Below, in pieces: positions 17,651 to 25,021 of a stretch of DNA of 64,000 nt. Position 1 is the first letter of the stretch; each line of letters begins with the position of its first letter. The notes under the pieces were generated by a model. It made no database searches. It saw only the letters and a program-made list of their open reading frames with translations, and was not told the DNA's origin. Made by a program: the position numbers and the translations under genes. The stretch is from an uncultured Eubacteriales bacterium. Lineage in GTDB: Bacteria; Bacillota; Clostridia; Oscillospirales; Oscillospiraceae. The DNA is taken from assembly GCA_900079765.1 (NCBI GenBank), contig LT599017.1:1643766-1707765 (forward strand). The letters run 5' to 3'.

Positions 17651-17815
17651 TTACTTGGTCTCGTTGTGGACCGTATGTTTCCTGCAGAAGGGGCAGTACT
17701 TGTTCATCTCCAGACGGTCGGGGTCGTTCTTCTTGTTCTTAAACGTGTTGTAGTTACGCTGCTTGCACTCCGCACACCGCAGGGTGATCTTCACCCGGCT
17801 TCCAGCCTTCGCCAT
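17651..17815 (-). CDS. rpmG: ribosomal protein L33
   Basis: A 54-residue L33 starting [14 protein letters not shown]. Both zinc-ribbon cysteine pairs are kept (CAEC and CPFC), so this is the zinc-binding (C+) form. ATG 17815 follows GGAGGTGCCGACAA. It is the first gene of the rpmG-secE-nusG-rplKAJL cluster and follows a long structured leader. Confidence 0.96.
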   Translation of the reverse strand: MAKAGSRVKITLRCAECKQRNYNTFKNKKNDPDRLEMNKYCPFCRKHTVHNETK

Positions 17816-17838
17816 TTGTCGGCACCTCCTTTATGATT

Positions 17839-17953
17839 TTGAGCCTGCTTTCGGCATAAAAAATGCCGGATGCGGCTCAATGCGCCGAATCCAGCAACTT
17901 CACCAGGGCATGGCAAGCCAGGTCCGGGTATGTCGTCACGGTGCGGATTCGGC
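17839..17953 (-). promoter_or_regulatory. structured 5' leader of the rpmG-secE-nusG operon
   Basis: Between the promoter and rpmG the minus-strand transcript has a 9-bp long-range stem, GCCGAATCC with GGATTCGGC (about 50 bases apart), directly followed by TTGAGCC with GGCTCAA, which encloses a CCGGCAT/ATGCCG hairpin. The last arm ends about 15 bases before the ribosome site. I do not recognise a known riboswitch. The rest of the 17816-18235 gap holds the two divergent promoters and nothing else I can name. Confidence 0.5.
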
Positions 17954-18056
17954 ATCGTCTGCCTCCCTATGCCCGTCTACGCGGCAAAAGGGTTCGTGCG
18001 TCATTACACCGTAAAAATGCGCACAAAAAAAGAGCCCTTTTCATAGGTGCTAACAG

Positions 18057-18084
18057 AGTATCATAGAAATAGGTAAAAAGTCAA
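18057..18084 (-). promoter_or_regulatory. promoter of the rpmG operon
   Basis: On the minus strand TTGACT and GATACT are 16 bases apart. The -35 lies in an inverted repeat AAAAAGTCAA/TTGACTTTTT (18075-18101) that could also bind a regulator. Confidence 0.55.
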
Positions 18085-18184
18085 GCATGAATTGACTTTT
18101 TATTCTTCTGCAGCGGTAATTTTTAGCTTTTGTACTCCATTCGAGGGAGAAAACGAAAGATACGCATACCCGCACCTGGAATGG

Positions 18185-18212
18185 TTGATTTAAAAATAAA
18201 AATCAGTATAAT
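18185..18212 (+). promoter_or_regulatory. promoter of ruvX
   Basis: TTGATT and a consensus TATAAT are spaced by 16 bases, 24 bases before the start codon of ruvX. Confidence 0.7.
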
Positions 18213-18235
18213 AACAGGGAAGAGGAGTGAGAAGG

Positions 18236-18655
18236 ATGCGTATTATGGCAATCGACTACGGCGACGCCCGGACGGGCCTCGCCGTCTCAGACCCCACCGG
18301 GCTGCTGGCGGGGTACACCACAGTCATCCAAAGCCGCAAAGCCGACTTTGTGGCTGCCGAGATCGCCCGTATAGCCAAAGAGCGGGGGGTGGAGGAGCTG
18401 GTCATGGGGTTTCCCCGCAATATGGATGGCACGGAGGGTCCCCGGGCAGAGCTGTATAGGGAGTTTGCCTTACAGCTAGAGGAGGTCGTGGGGATGAAAC
18501 CGGTTCTCTGGGATGAACGCCGTACCACGGTGGCCGCCCACGCCATCCTCCATGAGAGCGGAAAGAGGATGAAGGAGCATAAGAAAACAGTAGACGCGGT
18601 GGCTGCTACTCTGATTTTGGAAGGCTATCTCACCAGAAAACGGCAGGAGGGATAG
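18236..18655 (+). CDS. ruvX: Holliday junction resolvase-like protein (YqgF family)
   Basis: A 139-residue RNase H-fold protein. IMAIDYGDARTGLAVSD carries the first catalytic Asp, MGFPRNMDGTEGPRAE the middle motif, and WDERRTTVAAH the Glu/Arg motif. The family is implicated in pre-16S rRNA processing and, in some species, junction resolution. ATG 18236 follows GAGGAGTGAGAAGG; the GTG at 18227 falls inside that site. Confidence 0.95.
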   Translation: MRIMAIDYGDARTGLAVSDPTGLLAGYTTVIQSRKADFVAAEIARIAKERGVEELVMGFPRNMDGTEGPRAELYREFALQLEEVVGMKPVLWDERRTTVAAHAILHESGKRMKEHKKTVDAVAATLILEGYLTRKRQEG

Positions 18656-18677
18656 CCCGGACTGTCTGCGGAGGGCG

Positions 18678-19037
18678 TTATTTATCCTTTCGCAGCAGCT
18701 CCGTCCCTCCAACATAGAGAAGGAAAACGCCAAAGCACTTGTGCAGGAGCGTCACATCTATGGCGGTGGCGATCCAGGCGGCGATGCCGGTGGCAATGAG
18801 CCCGCCCAGAATGGCGGGGAGGGCCGATCCGCGGTCGATATATCCGTTTTTGATGTGAGCGGGGAGGGCGGTGGCGGCGGTGGGGAGGAAGTAGAGCAGG
18901 TTGATGCCCTGGGCCAGGTTCTGGGGTACCCCGGCGAAGGTCGTCATGTAGATGAGCAGGAGGGTTCCGCCCCCCACACCAAAGCCGGAAAGCACCCCCG
19001 TGACGGCCCCGGCCAGGCACGCAAAGAGCCACTCCAT
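18678..19037 (-). CDS. TauE/SafE permease, second half-size subunit
   Basis: A 119-residue membrane protein with four helices, beginning MEWLFACLAGAVTGVLSGFG and carrying GVGGGTLLLIYM, the glycine-rich motif of TauE/SafE anion exporters. Usual members are about 250 residues with two such repeats in one chain. Here the start ATG overlaps the stop of the upstream half gene as TGATG, so translation is coupled and a heterodimer is likely. Transport of sulfite, sulfoacetate or similar anions is known for some relatives; the substrate here is unknown. Confidence 0.82.
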   Translation of the reverse strand: MEWLFACLAGAVTGVLSGFGVGGGTLLLIYMTTFAGVPQNLAQGINLLYFLPTAATALPAHIKNGYIDRGSALPAILGGLIATGIAAWIATAIDVTLLHKCFGVFLLYVGGTELLRKDK

Positions 19038-19399
19038 CAGAAAAAGAGCGCCTTCGCGCCGCCATACAGGAGGAGGAGAGCGAAGAGCCGCCGCAGCCAA
19101 ACCATGTTGAGCTTTTTAAAGGTCTTTCCTCCCACGAAACCGCCGATCAGTCCGCCTGCCAGATAGGGAAGGGCAGCGCTGAGTTCCAGCCCACCCCGGA
19201 AAAAATAGATGACCGAGGAGAGGACGCACAGGGGCAAAATGATGGCTACCGAGGTGGCAAAGGCCTTGCGCTGCTCCAGCCCACACCAGCGGGTGAGGAG
19301 GGGAACCAGCACCATGCCGCCCCCGCCGCCGAAGAATCCGTTGACCATTCCCGCGCCTACCCCCGCGAGAAAGGGTTTCCACTTTTCAGGCAGTTGCAA
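19037..19399 (-). CDS. TauE/SafE permease, first half-size subunit
   Basis: A 120-residue, four-helix protein with the motif GAGMVNGFFGGGGGMVLVP, the counterpart of the glycine motif in the next gene. The start is taken as TTG at 19399, because GGGAGGG ends seven bases upstream; an ATG at 19414 lies within the terminator hairpin and lacks a ribosome site. The GGGAGGG itself is the 3' arm of the terminator that ends the PrsA-like gene, so transcription and translation signals overlap. With its downstream neighbour it makes a complete TauE/SafE permease in two chains. Confidence 0.78.
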   Translation of the reverse strand: MQLPEKWKPFLAGVGAGMVNGFFGGGGGMVLVPLLTRWCGLEQRKAFATSVAIILPLCVLSSVIYFFRGGLELSAALPYLAGGLIGGFVGGKTFKKLNMVWLRRLFALLLLYGGAKALFF

Positions 19400-19447
19400 A
19401 AAAATCCCTCCCATTGGCAGTAGTCTGCCTTTGGGAGGGATTTTTTA
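19398..19447. terminator. bidirectional terminator after the PrsA-like gene
   Basis: AATCCCTCCC and GGCAG pair with CTGCC and GGGAGGGATT around TAGT, with runs of T on both strands. On the minus strand its 3' arm doubles as the ribosome site for the first TauE half gene. Confidence 0.85.
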
Positions 19448-19463
19448 TTCTCTGTTTGCAGGG

Positions 19464-21131
19464 TTAGCCGTTGACGTTGCTGGTACCGGCATCGGTCCAG
19501 GCGGCGGTATACGGCTCGAGGGTGGAGTCGGTCCAGGCGGTCATATCCTTGTCCTTGAGAGCATCCTCGGCCACCTCATGCCACTTGGGGCCGTCCTGGC
19601 CTACGAAGTACATGACGTGATAGCCGTAGTAGCTGCTGCCCTCGGCCACGTTGGACACCAGACCGGTATCCCCGCTCTTGCGGGCGCTGTCGAAGATCCA
19701 GGCGTCAAACTCAGGCACCATCTCGCCCTCGCCCACATAGCGGTACAGCCCGCCGGTGGTGTTGGAGCCGGTATCCTCAGAATTCTCATTGGCCAGCTTG
19801 CCGAAGGCCTCGGCGGTGCGCTTGTCGTCGGGCAGGGCGTTGAACTCATCCAGCAGGGCCTGGGCCTTGGTCTTGGCGGCGTCCAGAGCCTCCTGGGTGG
19901 GGGTGCCCTTGGACTCGTCCACATCGGCGGTAGCCTCGTCGTCCACGGGGGCCTCAGCCTTGATGAGAATGTGGCGCACGTCCACGGTAGCGGTGTCGTT
20001 CAGCTCAGACTTGAGGAAGAGAACCACATAGTACCCGCTGCCGGAGGTGATGGAGGTGATGTCGCCCTCCTTGCGCTCAGCGGCGGAGAGCCAGTCGAAG
20101 TAGGGAGTACCGTTTTGGGAGAGGGTATTGCCCAGAATGCCGGACTGGAGGTTGTTGTCAGGGTCGGCGTAGCTGGAGGTCTCACCCACGGCGTCTACCA
20201 CCAGAGAGTTGAAGGTGTCGGACCGCTTGGAGACCTCGGCAGCCTCTACGCCCTTTACCAGCGCGTCAGCTTTGGTCTTAGCAAGCCCCGTGGCGGCGGC
20301 CTTCTCCTCGTCGGTGGCATCCACGGTGTTGCCGTTCTCGTCGGTCTTGGTCTCAGGGGTGCCGGAGATATAGGCGTAGCGGTAATCATAGCTCTGGAGG
20401 AGAGCGGGGTTCTCCTTCTCGTAATCCTCGAGCTGACTGGTGGTGTAGGTCAGGGAGTCCTGCTTATGGGTCTTGTACTCGCTGGCCAGGGTGTTGCGCT
20501 CCACACAGGCGGTGTAGACGCTCTCATTTACGTACTTGCCGTACGCCCGCTTGAGGTAAGCGCTAAGAGAGCTCCAGCCGTTGGTCTTGATCTGGCTCTT
20601 CAGCTCCTTCAGGCTGTCCTGCATATCGGACTTGCCGTTGGAGGAGAGGGAATAGCCGGCTTCCTTGGCGGCGTTGGCCAGGGCGATGTCCTGCTTCGCG
20701 CTATCCAGAGCGGACTCGCGGAAGTGCTCGGCATAGGTCTGATTGGTTTCGGTGTTGTAGATCTGGCTGTCTCCTTCCTCGGAGGAGGAGTCGTATACTA
20801 CGTAGGGGTCGGACACAACGGTGATGCCATACTGGGAATAGAGCTGCTGGTAGTAGAGCTCGTTGTTGCGGACAGAGCTATAGTAATATTGCATCTCGCC
20901 CACGCTGAGGTTTTCGCCGCCGACGGTGGCGGCGGTGATACGGCGCTGGAAGAAACCGGAGCTCCAAATCAGCAGAGCCGCGACCAGCACCAAGATTACA
21001 ATGCCGCCGATCCAGTAAGCGATGGTTTTGCGCTTAGCGGCCTGGGCCTCCTTGGCCTCCTTGAGCTGCTTTTGAGTCAGACCCTGGGAGGCGACGCCCT
21101 GCCGATCTTTTTTTTCTCTGGATGCGCTCAT
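19464..21131 (-). CDS. PrsA-like membrane-anchored peptidyl-prolyl isomerase
   Basis: A 555-residue protein with a cytoplasmic Lys/Glu-rich stretch (residues 1-35), one membrane helix near 36-60, a long SurA/PrsA-like helical region, and a parvulin rotamase domain at about 385-520 starting VDVRHILIKAEAP. The domain helps fold exported proteins. It has a membrane anchor instead of the lipobox of Bacillus PrsA, and the rotamase domain contains an acidic insert (APVDDEATADVDESKG). ATG 21131 gives MSASREKKD; an upstream frame to 21245 holds the promoter and no good start. Confidence 0.88.
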   Translation of the reverse strand: MSASREKKDRQGVASQGLTQKQLKEAKEAQAAKRKTIAYWIGGIVILVLVAALLIWSSGFFQRRITAATVGGENLSVGEMQYYYSSVRNNELYYQQLYSQYGITVVSDPYVVYDSSSEEGDSQIYNTETNQTYAEHFRESALDSAKQDIALANAAKEAGYSLSSNGKSDMQDSLKELKSQIKTNGWSSLSAYLKRAYGKYVNESVYTACVERNTLASEYKTHKQDSLTYTTSQLEDYEKENPALLQSYDYRYAYISGTPETKTDENGNTVDATDEEKAAATGLAKTKADALVKGVEAAEVSKRSDTFNSLVVDAVGETSSYADPDNNLQSGILGNTLSQNGTPYFDWLSAAERKEGDITSITSGSGYYVVLFLKSELNDTATVDVRHILIKAEAPVDDEATADVDESKGTPTQEALDAAKTKAQALLDEFNALPDDKRTAEAFGKLANENSEDTGSNTTGGLYRYVGEGEMVPEFDAWIFDSARKSGDTGLVSNVAEGSSYYGYHVMYFVGQDGPKWHEVAEDALKDKDMTAWTDSTLEPYTAAWTDAGTSNVNG

Positions 21132-21216
21132 GAATGTCTCAGTCCTCTCATGTTGATACAGAGCATTGCAGTACAGGTGCTGCGCTGCTTTTGTAAAATG
21201 GATGGCACAACGCCAC

Positions 21217-21245
21217 ATTATACAGGAAAAGGGGGGAAGTTGCAA
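21217..21245 (-). promoter_or_regulatory. promoter of the PrsA-like gene
   Basis: TTGCAA and TATAAT on the minus strand, 17 bases apart, about 85 bases before the start codon. Confidence 0.7.
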
Positions 21246-21283
21246 GTCCTAAAATCTTGGGACCGGGGGCGGCGCTCATAAAT

Positions 21284-21313
21284 AAAGCGGCCCGTATATC
21301 AACAGGCCGCTTT
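21284..21313 (-). terminator. terminator after the 6S RNA
   Basis: AAAGCGGCC pairs with GGCCGCTTT, and TTTATTTAT follows on the minus strand. It stands about ten bases beyond the proposed 6S RNA end. Confidence 0.85.
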
Positions 21314-21322
21314 GCTTGTAAT

Positions 21323-21516
21323 AAGGTTCCCCGCTCTGGCCGTGCGGACCCATTTAAAACCTGCACGATCGGCAGGTGGGTCGTCTCCACGGCGTTTTAT
21401 CGCTTCCAACTTCCGGCCCCGAGGGGTCGGGAGGCCTGCGAACCGCGCCATGAGGGGACGTCCCGTTTCATAAATGTGGGTTTAAATAAAGCCCGTCACG
21501 CACCGAGCAGGGAAGG
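21323..21516 (-). ncRNA. ssrS: probable 6S RNA
   Basis: A rod-like RNA of about 190 nt with no ORF. The 5' end CTTCCCTGCTC pairs with GAGCGGGGAAC at the 3' end as a bulged closing stem. The 3' half has ATAAAACGCCGTGGAGACGA, then ACCCACCTGC paired with GCAGG and TTTTAAATGGGT, which parallels the central-bubble hairpin of known 6S RNAs, and CCCCTCGGGG in the terminal arm. 6S RNA binds the housekeeping RNA polymerase in stationary phase. An intrinsic terminator follows. I see no good promoter at the 5' end, so the primary transcript may start further upstream. The call rests on remembered similarity, without a model search. Confidence 0.65.
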
Positions 21517-21617
21517 GCGCATCGCTTTTCTTCCGAAAAGCGTTCGCTCCGCGAAAAATGCGCCTTCCAGGGGGATTCATCCCCCCCCTGGATATGACCG
21601 GGTGTTCGCACCGGGTC
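21516..21617. other. cluster of three strong hairpins beside the 6S RNA
   Basis: Three hairpins stand in a row: GGAAGGGCGCAT/ATGCGCCTTCC (21511-21568) enclosing CGCTTTTC/GAAAAGCG; CCAGGGGG/CCCCCTGG (21567-21591); and GACCGGGTG-TTCG-CACCGGGTC (21596-21617, one mismatch, UUCG-type loop). No ORF runs through them. The remaining bases to 21679 hold nothing I can name. Confidence 0.5.
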
Positions 21618-21679
21618 GATACTCCCCGACTCTCCGAGAGGGTTAGGGACGAGAAGAACGATACTAAGGTAAGTATGTT

Positions 21680-21997
21680 CTATTCCTCGCCGCCCTCGTC
21701 CTCTTCCTCGTCGGCAAAGAGGACCTCCATGAACTGCTGATAGACCAAATCGAGCTCCTCATCGCTGTCCAGGGTGGAGAGCTGCTCCTCGCCGTCGACC
21801 TCCACAACCTTCAAAATCACGAGGCCGTACTCCTCGTCCAGATCCACTTCCTCGGTAGGCTTGCCGTCCTCCACCGCGGGAAAGAAGGCCATGTAGGTCT
21901 GGCCGTTATATTCAAGCGTATCCAGATGCTCCAGCTCAAATTCGTTGCCGTCCTCGTCGGTAATGGTGATGAAATCCGCGCCGTACTCTTCGCTCAT
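21680..21997 (-). CDS. DUF1292 family protein
   Basis: A 105-residue strongly acidic protein of the DUF1292 family (function unknown, widespread in Bacillota). The core reads ITDEDGNEFELEHLDTLEYN, QTYMAFFP and EYGLVILKVVE; the C-terminus is a run of Glu and Asp. ATG 21997 is preferred over an in-frame GTG at 22006 from family length; the ribosome site (AAAGAGCGG) is mediocre. In many Clostridia this gene lies near ruvX, as it does loosely here. Confidence 0.88.
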   Translation of the reverse strand: MSEEYGADFITITDEDGNEFELEHLDTLEYNGQTYMAFFPAVEDGKPTEEVDLDEEYGLVILKVVEVDGEEQLSTLDSDEELDLVYQQFMEVLFADEEEDEGGEE

Positions 21998-22132
21998 AGC
22001 AAACACCGCTCTTTCCGTATGATCGGTTTTCTACAGCGTTTATTTTACCCTGTACGTGTCTAAAAAGCAAGCACGGGACGGGCCAAATTTTTGCCAGCTT
22101 ACTGCTTATCCAATAAATGTAATTTTATGGGA

Positions 22133-22160
22133 TGGACAAGCGAAAAAAAAGTGTTATAAT
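22133..22160 (+). promoter_or_regulatory. promoter of the PBP1A gene
   Basis: TGGACA and TATAAT, spaced by 16 bases, lie about 90 bases before the start codon. Confidence 0.7.
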
Positions 22161-22251
22161 GTACGTTATACTGGTCTGCCTGTGCCCAAGGGAAGGCCGG
22201 GTGTTCCTTTCGTAAAAATGATCTGTCCATCCACCAATCGGAGGTGCTATT

Positions 22252-24945
22252 TTGGCGAATACAAACGAGACGCGCGGGGAGGCACCCCGCCCGAAGAAGA
22301 GACGCAAGAAACGCCGCTCCTCAGCGGGGGACGTTCTCCTCACCGTCGGTAAGGTACTGGGTACGCTGCTGCTGATGGGGGCCGTCACCGGCTCGATTTT
22401 AGCGTGCTTTGCCGCTGTCTACATCAGGACCACCATTATCCCCAAGTCCAATGTGGACTTTGGCGACTTCTCTCTGGAGCTGTCCACCAAGCTCTACTAT
22501 ACTGACAGCTCGGGCACCAGGCAGGAGCTGCGCACCATCTACGGCGGGGCAAACCGGGTCTGGGTGGAGTACGGGAACATTCCGCAATACCTCATTGATG
22601 CTACGGTATGTACTGAGGACAAGCGTTTCTGGACCCACAAGGGTGTGGACTGGATCCGAACGACCAAGAGCGTCATGGCCATGTTCACCGGCGGCAACAT
22701 CCAGGGCGGTTCTACCATTACCCAGCAGCTCATTAAGAACCTGACCAGCGACAACGAGGTCACGGTCCAGCGAAAGATCATGGAGATATTCCGGGCGCTG
22801 GAATTTGAGAAGAAGTATAAAAAAGAGACGATTCTCGAATGGTATCTCAATTACATCTACCTGGGCGCCCACTCCGACGGTATTTATACCGCGGCCTATA
22901 CCTATTTCGGCAAGGACGTCTCCGAATTGAGCCTTGCCGAGTGTGCCAGCCTCATCAGCATCACCAATAACCCCTCCATCTACGGGCCCTACGTCACCGG
23001 CAGGGACACAGACGGAAATCTGGACGCGGCCTGGGGCCGGAATAATAACGCAAAGCGGGCGGAGACCGTCATCCTCTGGAACATGCTGGATCAGGGGAAG
23101 ATCACCCAGGAGGAGTACGACGGCGCGGTGGCCGAGCTCAAGGCCGGACTCAACTTTGCCCGCGGAGTGGGGGAGAGTCAGGAGGAGAGCACCTACACCT
23201 GGTATGAGGACCAGGTCATCAGCGACGTGATCGCCGACCTGATGGAGACCAAGGGCTATTCTGAGAAGGTCGCCCTTAATATGGTCTACCACGGAGGCCT
23301 CCAGATCGAGACCTGCCTGGACCCCGACGTTCAGGCCATTGTGGATTCGGTCTACAGCAATATGGACAACCTGCCCTATATCTCCGGCTCGGGCCAGCAG
23401 CTCCAGTCGGGCATGGTGGTGCTGGACGCGGAGAGCAACGTGGTCGCCATCTCCGGCGGCATGGGAGTGAAGGAGGGCAGCCGGGTATTCAGCCGGGCCA
23501 CCACCAAGCGCTCCCCGGGTTCTTCGTTCAAGCCCCTGTCGGTCTACGCCCCCGCCATCGACGCGGGACTCGTCACCCCCGGTACGGTGCTGGACGACAC
23601 GCCCTACCAGGTGGACAGCAGCGGCAAGGCGTACCCCAGCAACTCCTACGGCTCCTACAAGGGCCGCATGACGGTGCGGGAGGGCATCTACCGCTCCTCC
23701 AACCCCCTGGCCATCAAAACCCTTGCCCAGCTCACCCCCCAGGCCTCCTTCGATTTCCTGACCGGCAAGCTTGGCTTTGACCTTGTGCAGGGGCGCGAGG
23801 TACAGGGGGAGATAAAGACCGACATCGCTCTAGCACCCCTCTCAATGGGCGGTCTGACCGACGGCGTCTCCGCCATGGAGATGGCGGGGGCCTACGCCGC
23901 CTTCCCCCGTGGCGGTACCTACCTTAAGCCCCGCACCTATACCCGCGTGTATGACGCGGATTGGAACATCGTGCTGGACAACACCACCACCCGGGCGCCC
24001 GAGCAGGTCTTCAAGTCCACTACCGCCTGGTATTTAAACTCCATGCTCAAGGACGTTGTGAACCCCAATATCTCGGGCGCCACCGGCTACGACGCCTACT
24101 TCTCCGGCATGACCATTGCCGGCAAGACAGGCTCCACCGACTCCAACAAGGACCGCTGGTTTGTGGGCTACACGCCGTACTACACCGCCGCGGTCTGGAC
24201 CGGATACGACCAGCCCGAGCGCATCAAGGCTACCGGCAACCCGGCGGCTCAGCTCTGGGAGAAGGTCATGAGCCAGGTCCACGAGGGGCTGGAGAACAAG
24301 GACTTCGACAAGCCCGACGGCGCGGGCGAGATGGTGACCGTCGCCATCTGCGCCGACAGCGGAATGAGGGCCACCGATGCCTGCGCCCTGGATCCCCGGG
24401 GCTCCCGCGTTCGGTATGAGTCCTACTTCCCGGGCGATGTGCCCAGCCAGTACTGCACCGTTCACGGCGAGGCCGTGGAGATGTGCACCGACTCCCCGCT
24501 CCTGGACGCCAACGGTGCCGCCATCGCCGGGCTTTATTACCTGGCCCGGGACTTCTGCCCGGAGGAGACGCGGGTTTCGGTGTCTCTCATCGACGTGGAG
24601 CGGGATCCGGCCATCGGGGCCTTCGCCCAGGACAACGTGTATACCAAGGCCTACATGGACAGCTTGGGGGAGGACGCCTACTGCACCGTCCATACCGAGG
24701 CTCCCGTACCTGAGCCCTATGACGCCGCACTTTTCGACATCACGGACCCCTCTACCTGGCCCACCGAGGAGCAGTGGCCGGGCTTTGACGCCACCAAGCC
24801 CGAGACCTGGCCCAATAAGGGCACCACTCCGCCCGAGGGCATCCCCACTGAGCCCACCGAGCCTGGCGGCACCACCGACCCGACGGGTACCGTCCCGCCC
24901 GGAGGCGGGCCGAACGACTACGAGCCGTATGTTCCCGCCGCTTAA
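22252..24945 (+). CDS. bifunctional penicillin-binding protein 1A
   Basis: An 897-residue class A PBP that polymerises and cross-links peptidoglycan. There is a short basic cytoplasmic tail (RPKKRRKKRRSSAG), one membrane helix at 30-55, a GT51 transglycosylase domain (ATVCTEDKRFWTHKGVD, QGGSTITQQLIKNL, YLNYIYLGAHSDGIYTAA), and a transpeptidase domain with RSPGSSFKPLS (SxxK), RSSNPLA (SxN) and IAGKTGSTD (KTG). The last 90 residues are Pro/Thr/Gly-rich and probably extended. The start is TTG 22252 with GGAGGTGC seven bases before. It is monocistronic with its own promoter and terminator. Confidence 0.95.
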   Translation: MANTNETRGEAPRPKKRRKKRRSSAGDVLLTVGKVLGTLLLMGAVTGSILACFAAVYIRTTIIPKSNVDFGDFSLELSTKLYYTDSSGTRQELRTIYGGANRVWVEYGNIPQYLIDATVCTEDKRFWTHKGVDWIRTTKSVMAMFTGGNIQGGSTITQQLIKNLTSDNEVTVQRKIMEIFRALEFEKKYKKETILEWYLNYIYLGAHSDGIYTAAYTYFGKDVSELSLAECASLISITNNPSIYGPYVTGRDTDGNLDAAWGRNNNAKRAETVILWNMLDQGKITQEEYDGAVAELKAGLNFARGVGESQEESTYTWYEDQVISDVIADLMETKGYSEKVALNMVYHGGLQIETCLDPDVQAIVDSVYSNMDNLPYISGSGQQLQSGMVVLDAESNVVAISGGMGVKEGSRVFSRATTKRSPGSSFKPLSVYAPAIDAGLVTPGTVLDDTPYQVDSSGKAYPSNSYGSYKGRMTVREGIYRSSNPLAIKTLAQLTPQASFDFLTGKLGFDLVQGREVQGEIKTDIALAPLSMGGLTDGVSAMEMAGAYAAFPRGGTYLKPRTYTRVYDADWNIVLDNTTTRAPEQVFKSTTAWYLNSMLKDVVNPNISGATGYDAYFSGMTIAGKTGSTDSNKDRWFVGYTPYYTAAVWTGYDQPERIKATGNPAAQLWEKVMSQVHEGLENKDFDKPDGAGEMVTVAICADSGMRATDACALDPRGSRVRYESYFPGDVPSQYCTVHGEAVEMCTDSPLLDANGAAIAGLYYLARDFCPEETRVSVSLIDVERDPAIGAFAQDNVYTKAYMDSLGEDAYCTVHTEAPVPEPYDAALFDITDPSTWPTEEQWPGFDATKPETWPNKGTTPPEGIPTEPTEPGGTTDPTGTVPPGGGPNDYEPYVPAA

Positions 24946-24975
24946 GGGTACGCTCCTTATGGTCGCCCATCCAAT

Positions 24976-25015
24976 AAAAAAGAGAGGGACGTCTTCAGAC
25001 GTTCCTCTCTTTTTT
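24976..25015. terminator. bidirectional terminator (PBP1A and ytvI)
   Basis: AAAAAAGAGAGGGACGTC and GACGTTCCTCTCTTTTTT pair around TTCA, with T6 on both strands. Confidence 0.92.
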
Positions 25016-25021
25016 GCATAC

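Noticed and set aside
19209-21281. 690-codon open frame on the plus strand, antisense to the PrsA-like gene
   Set aside because: It mirrors the minus-strand coding sequence; the product is repetitive Gly/Val/Leu without domains, and promoter, start and parvulin motifs support the other strand.
21250-21680. Possible tRNA, tmRNA, SRP RNA or RNase P RNA in the structured region
   Set aside because: No acceptor stem with T-arm GGTTCGA, no tag-peptide frame, no SRP GGAAG loop context and no RNase P core was found; the fold fits 6S RNA better.
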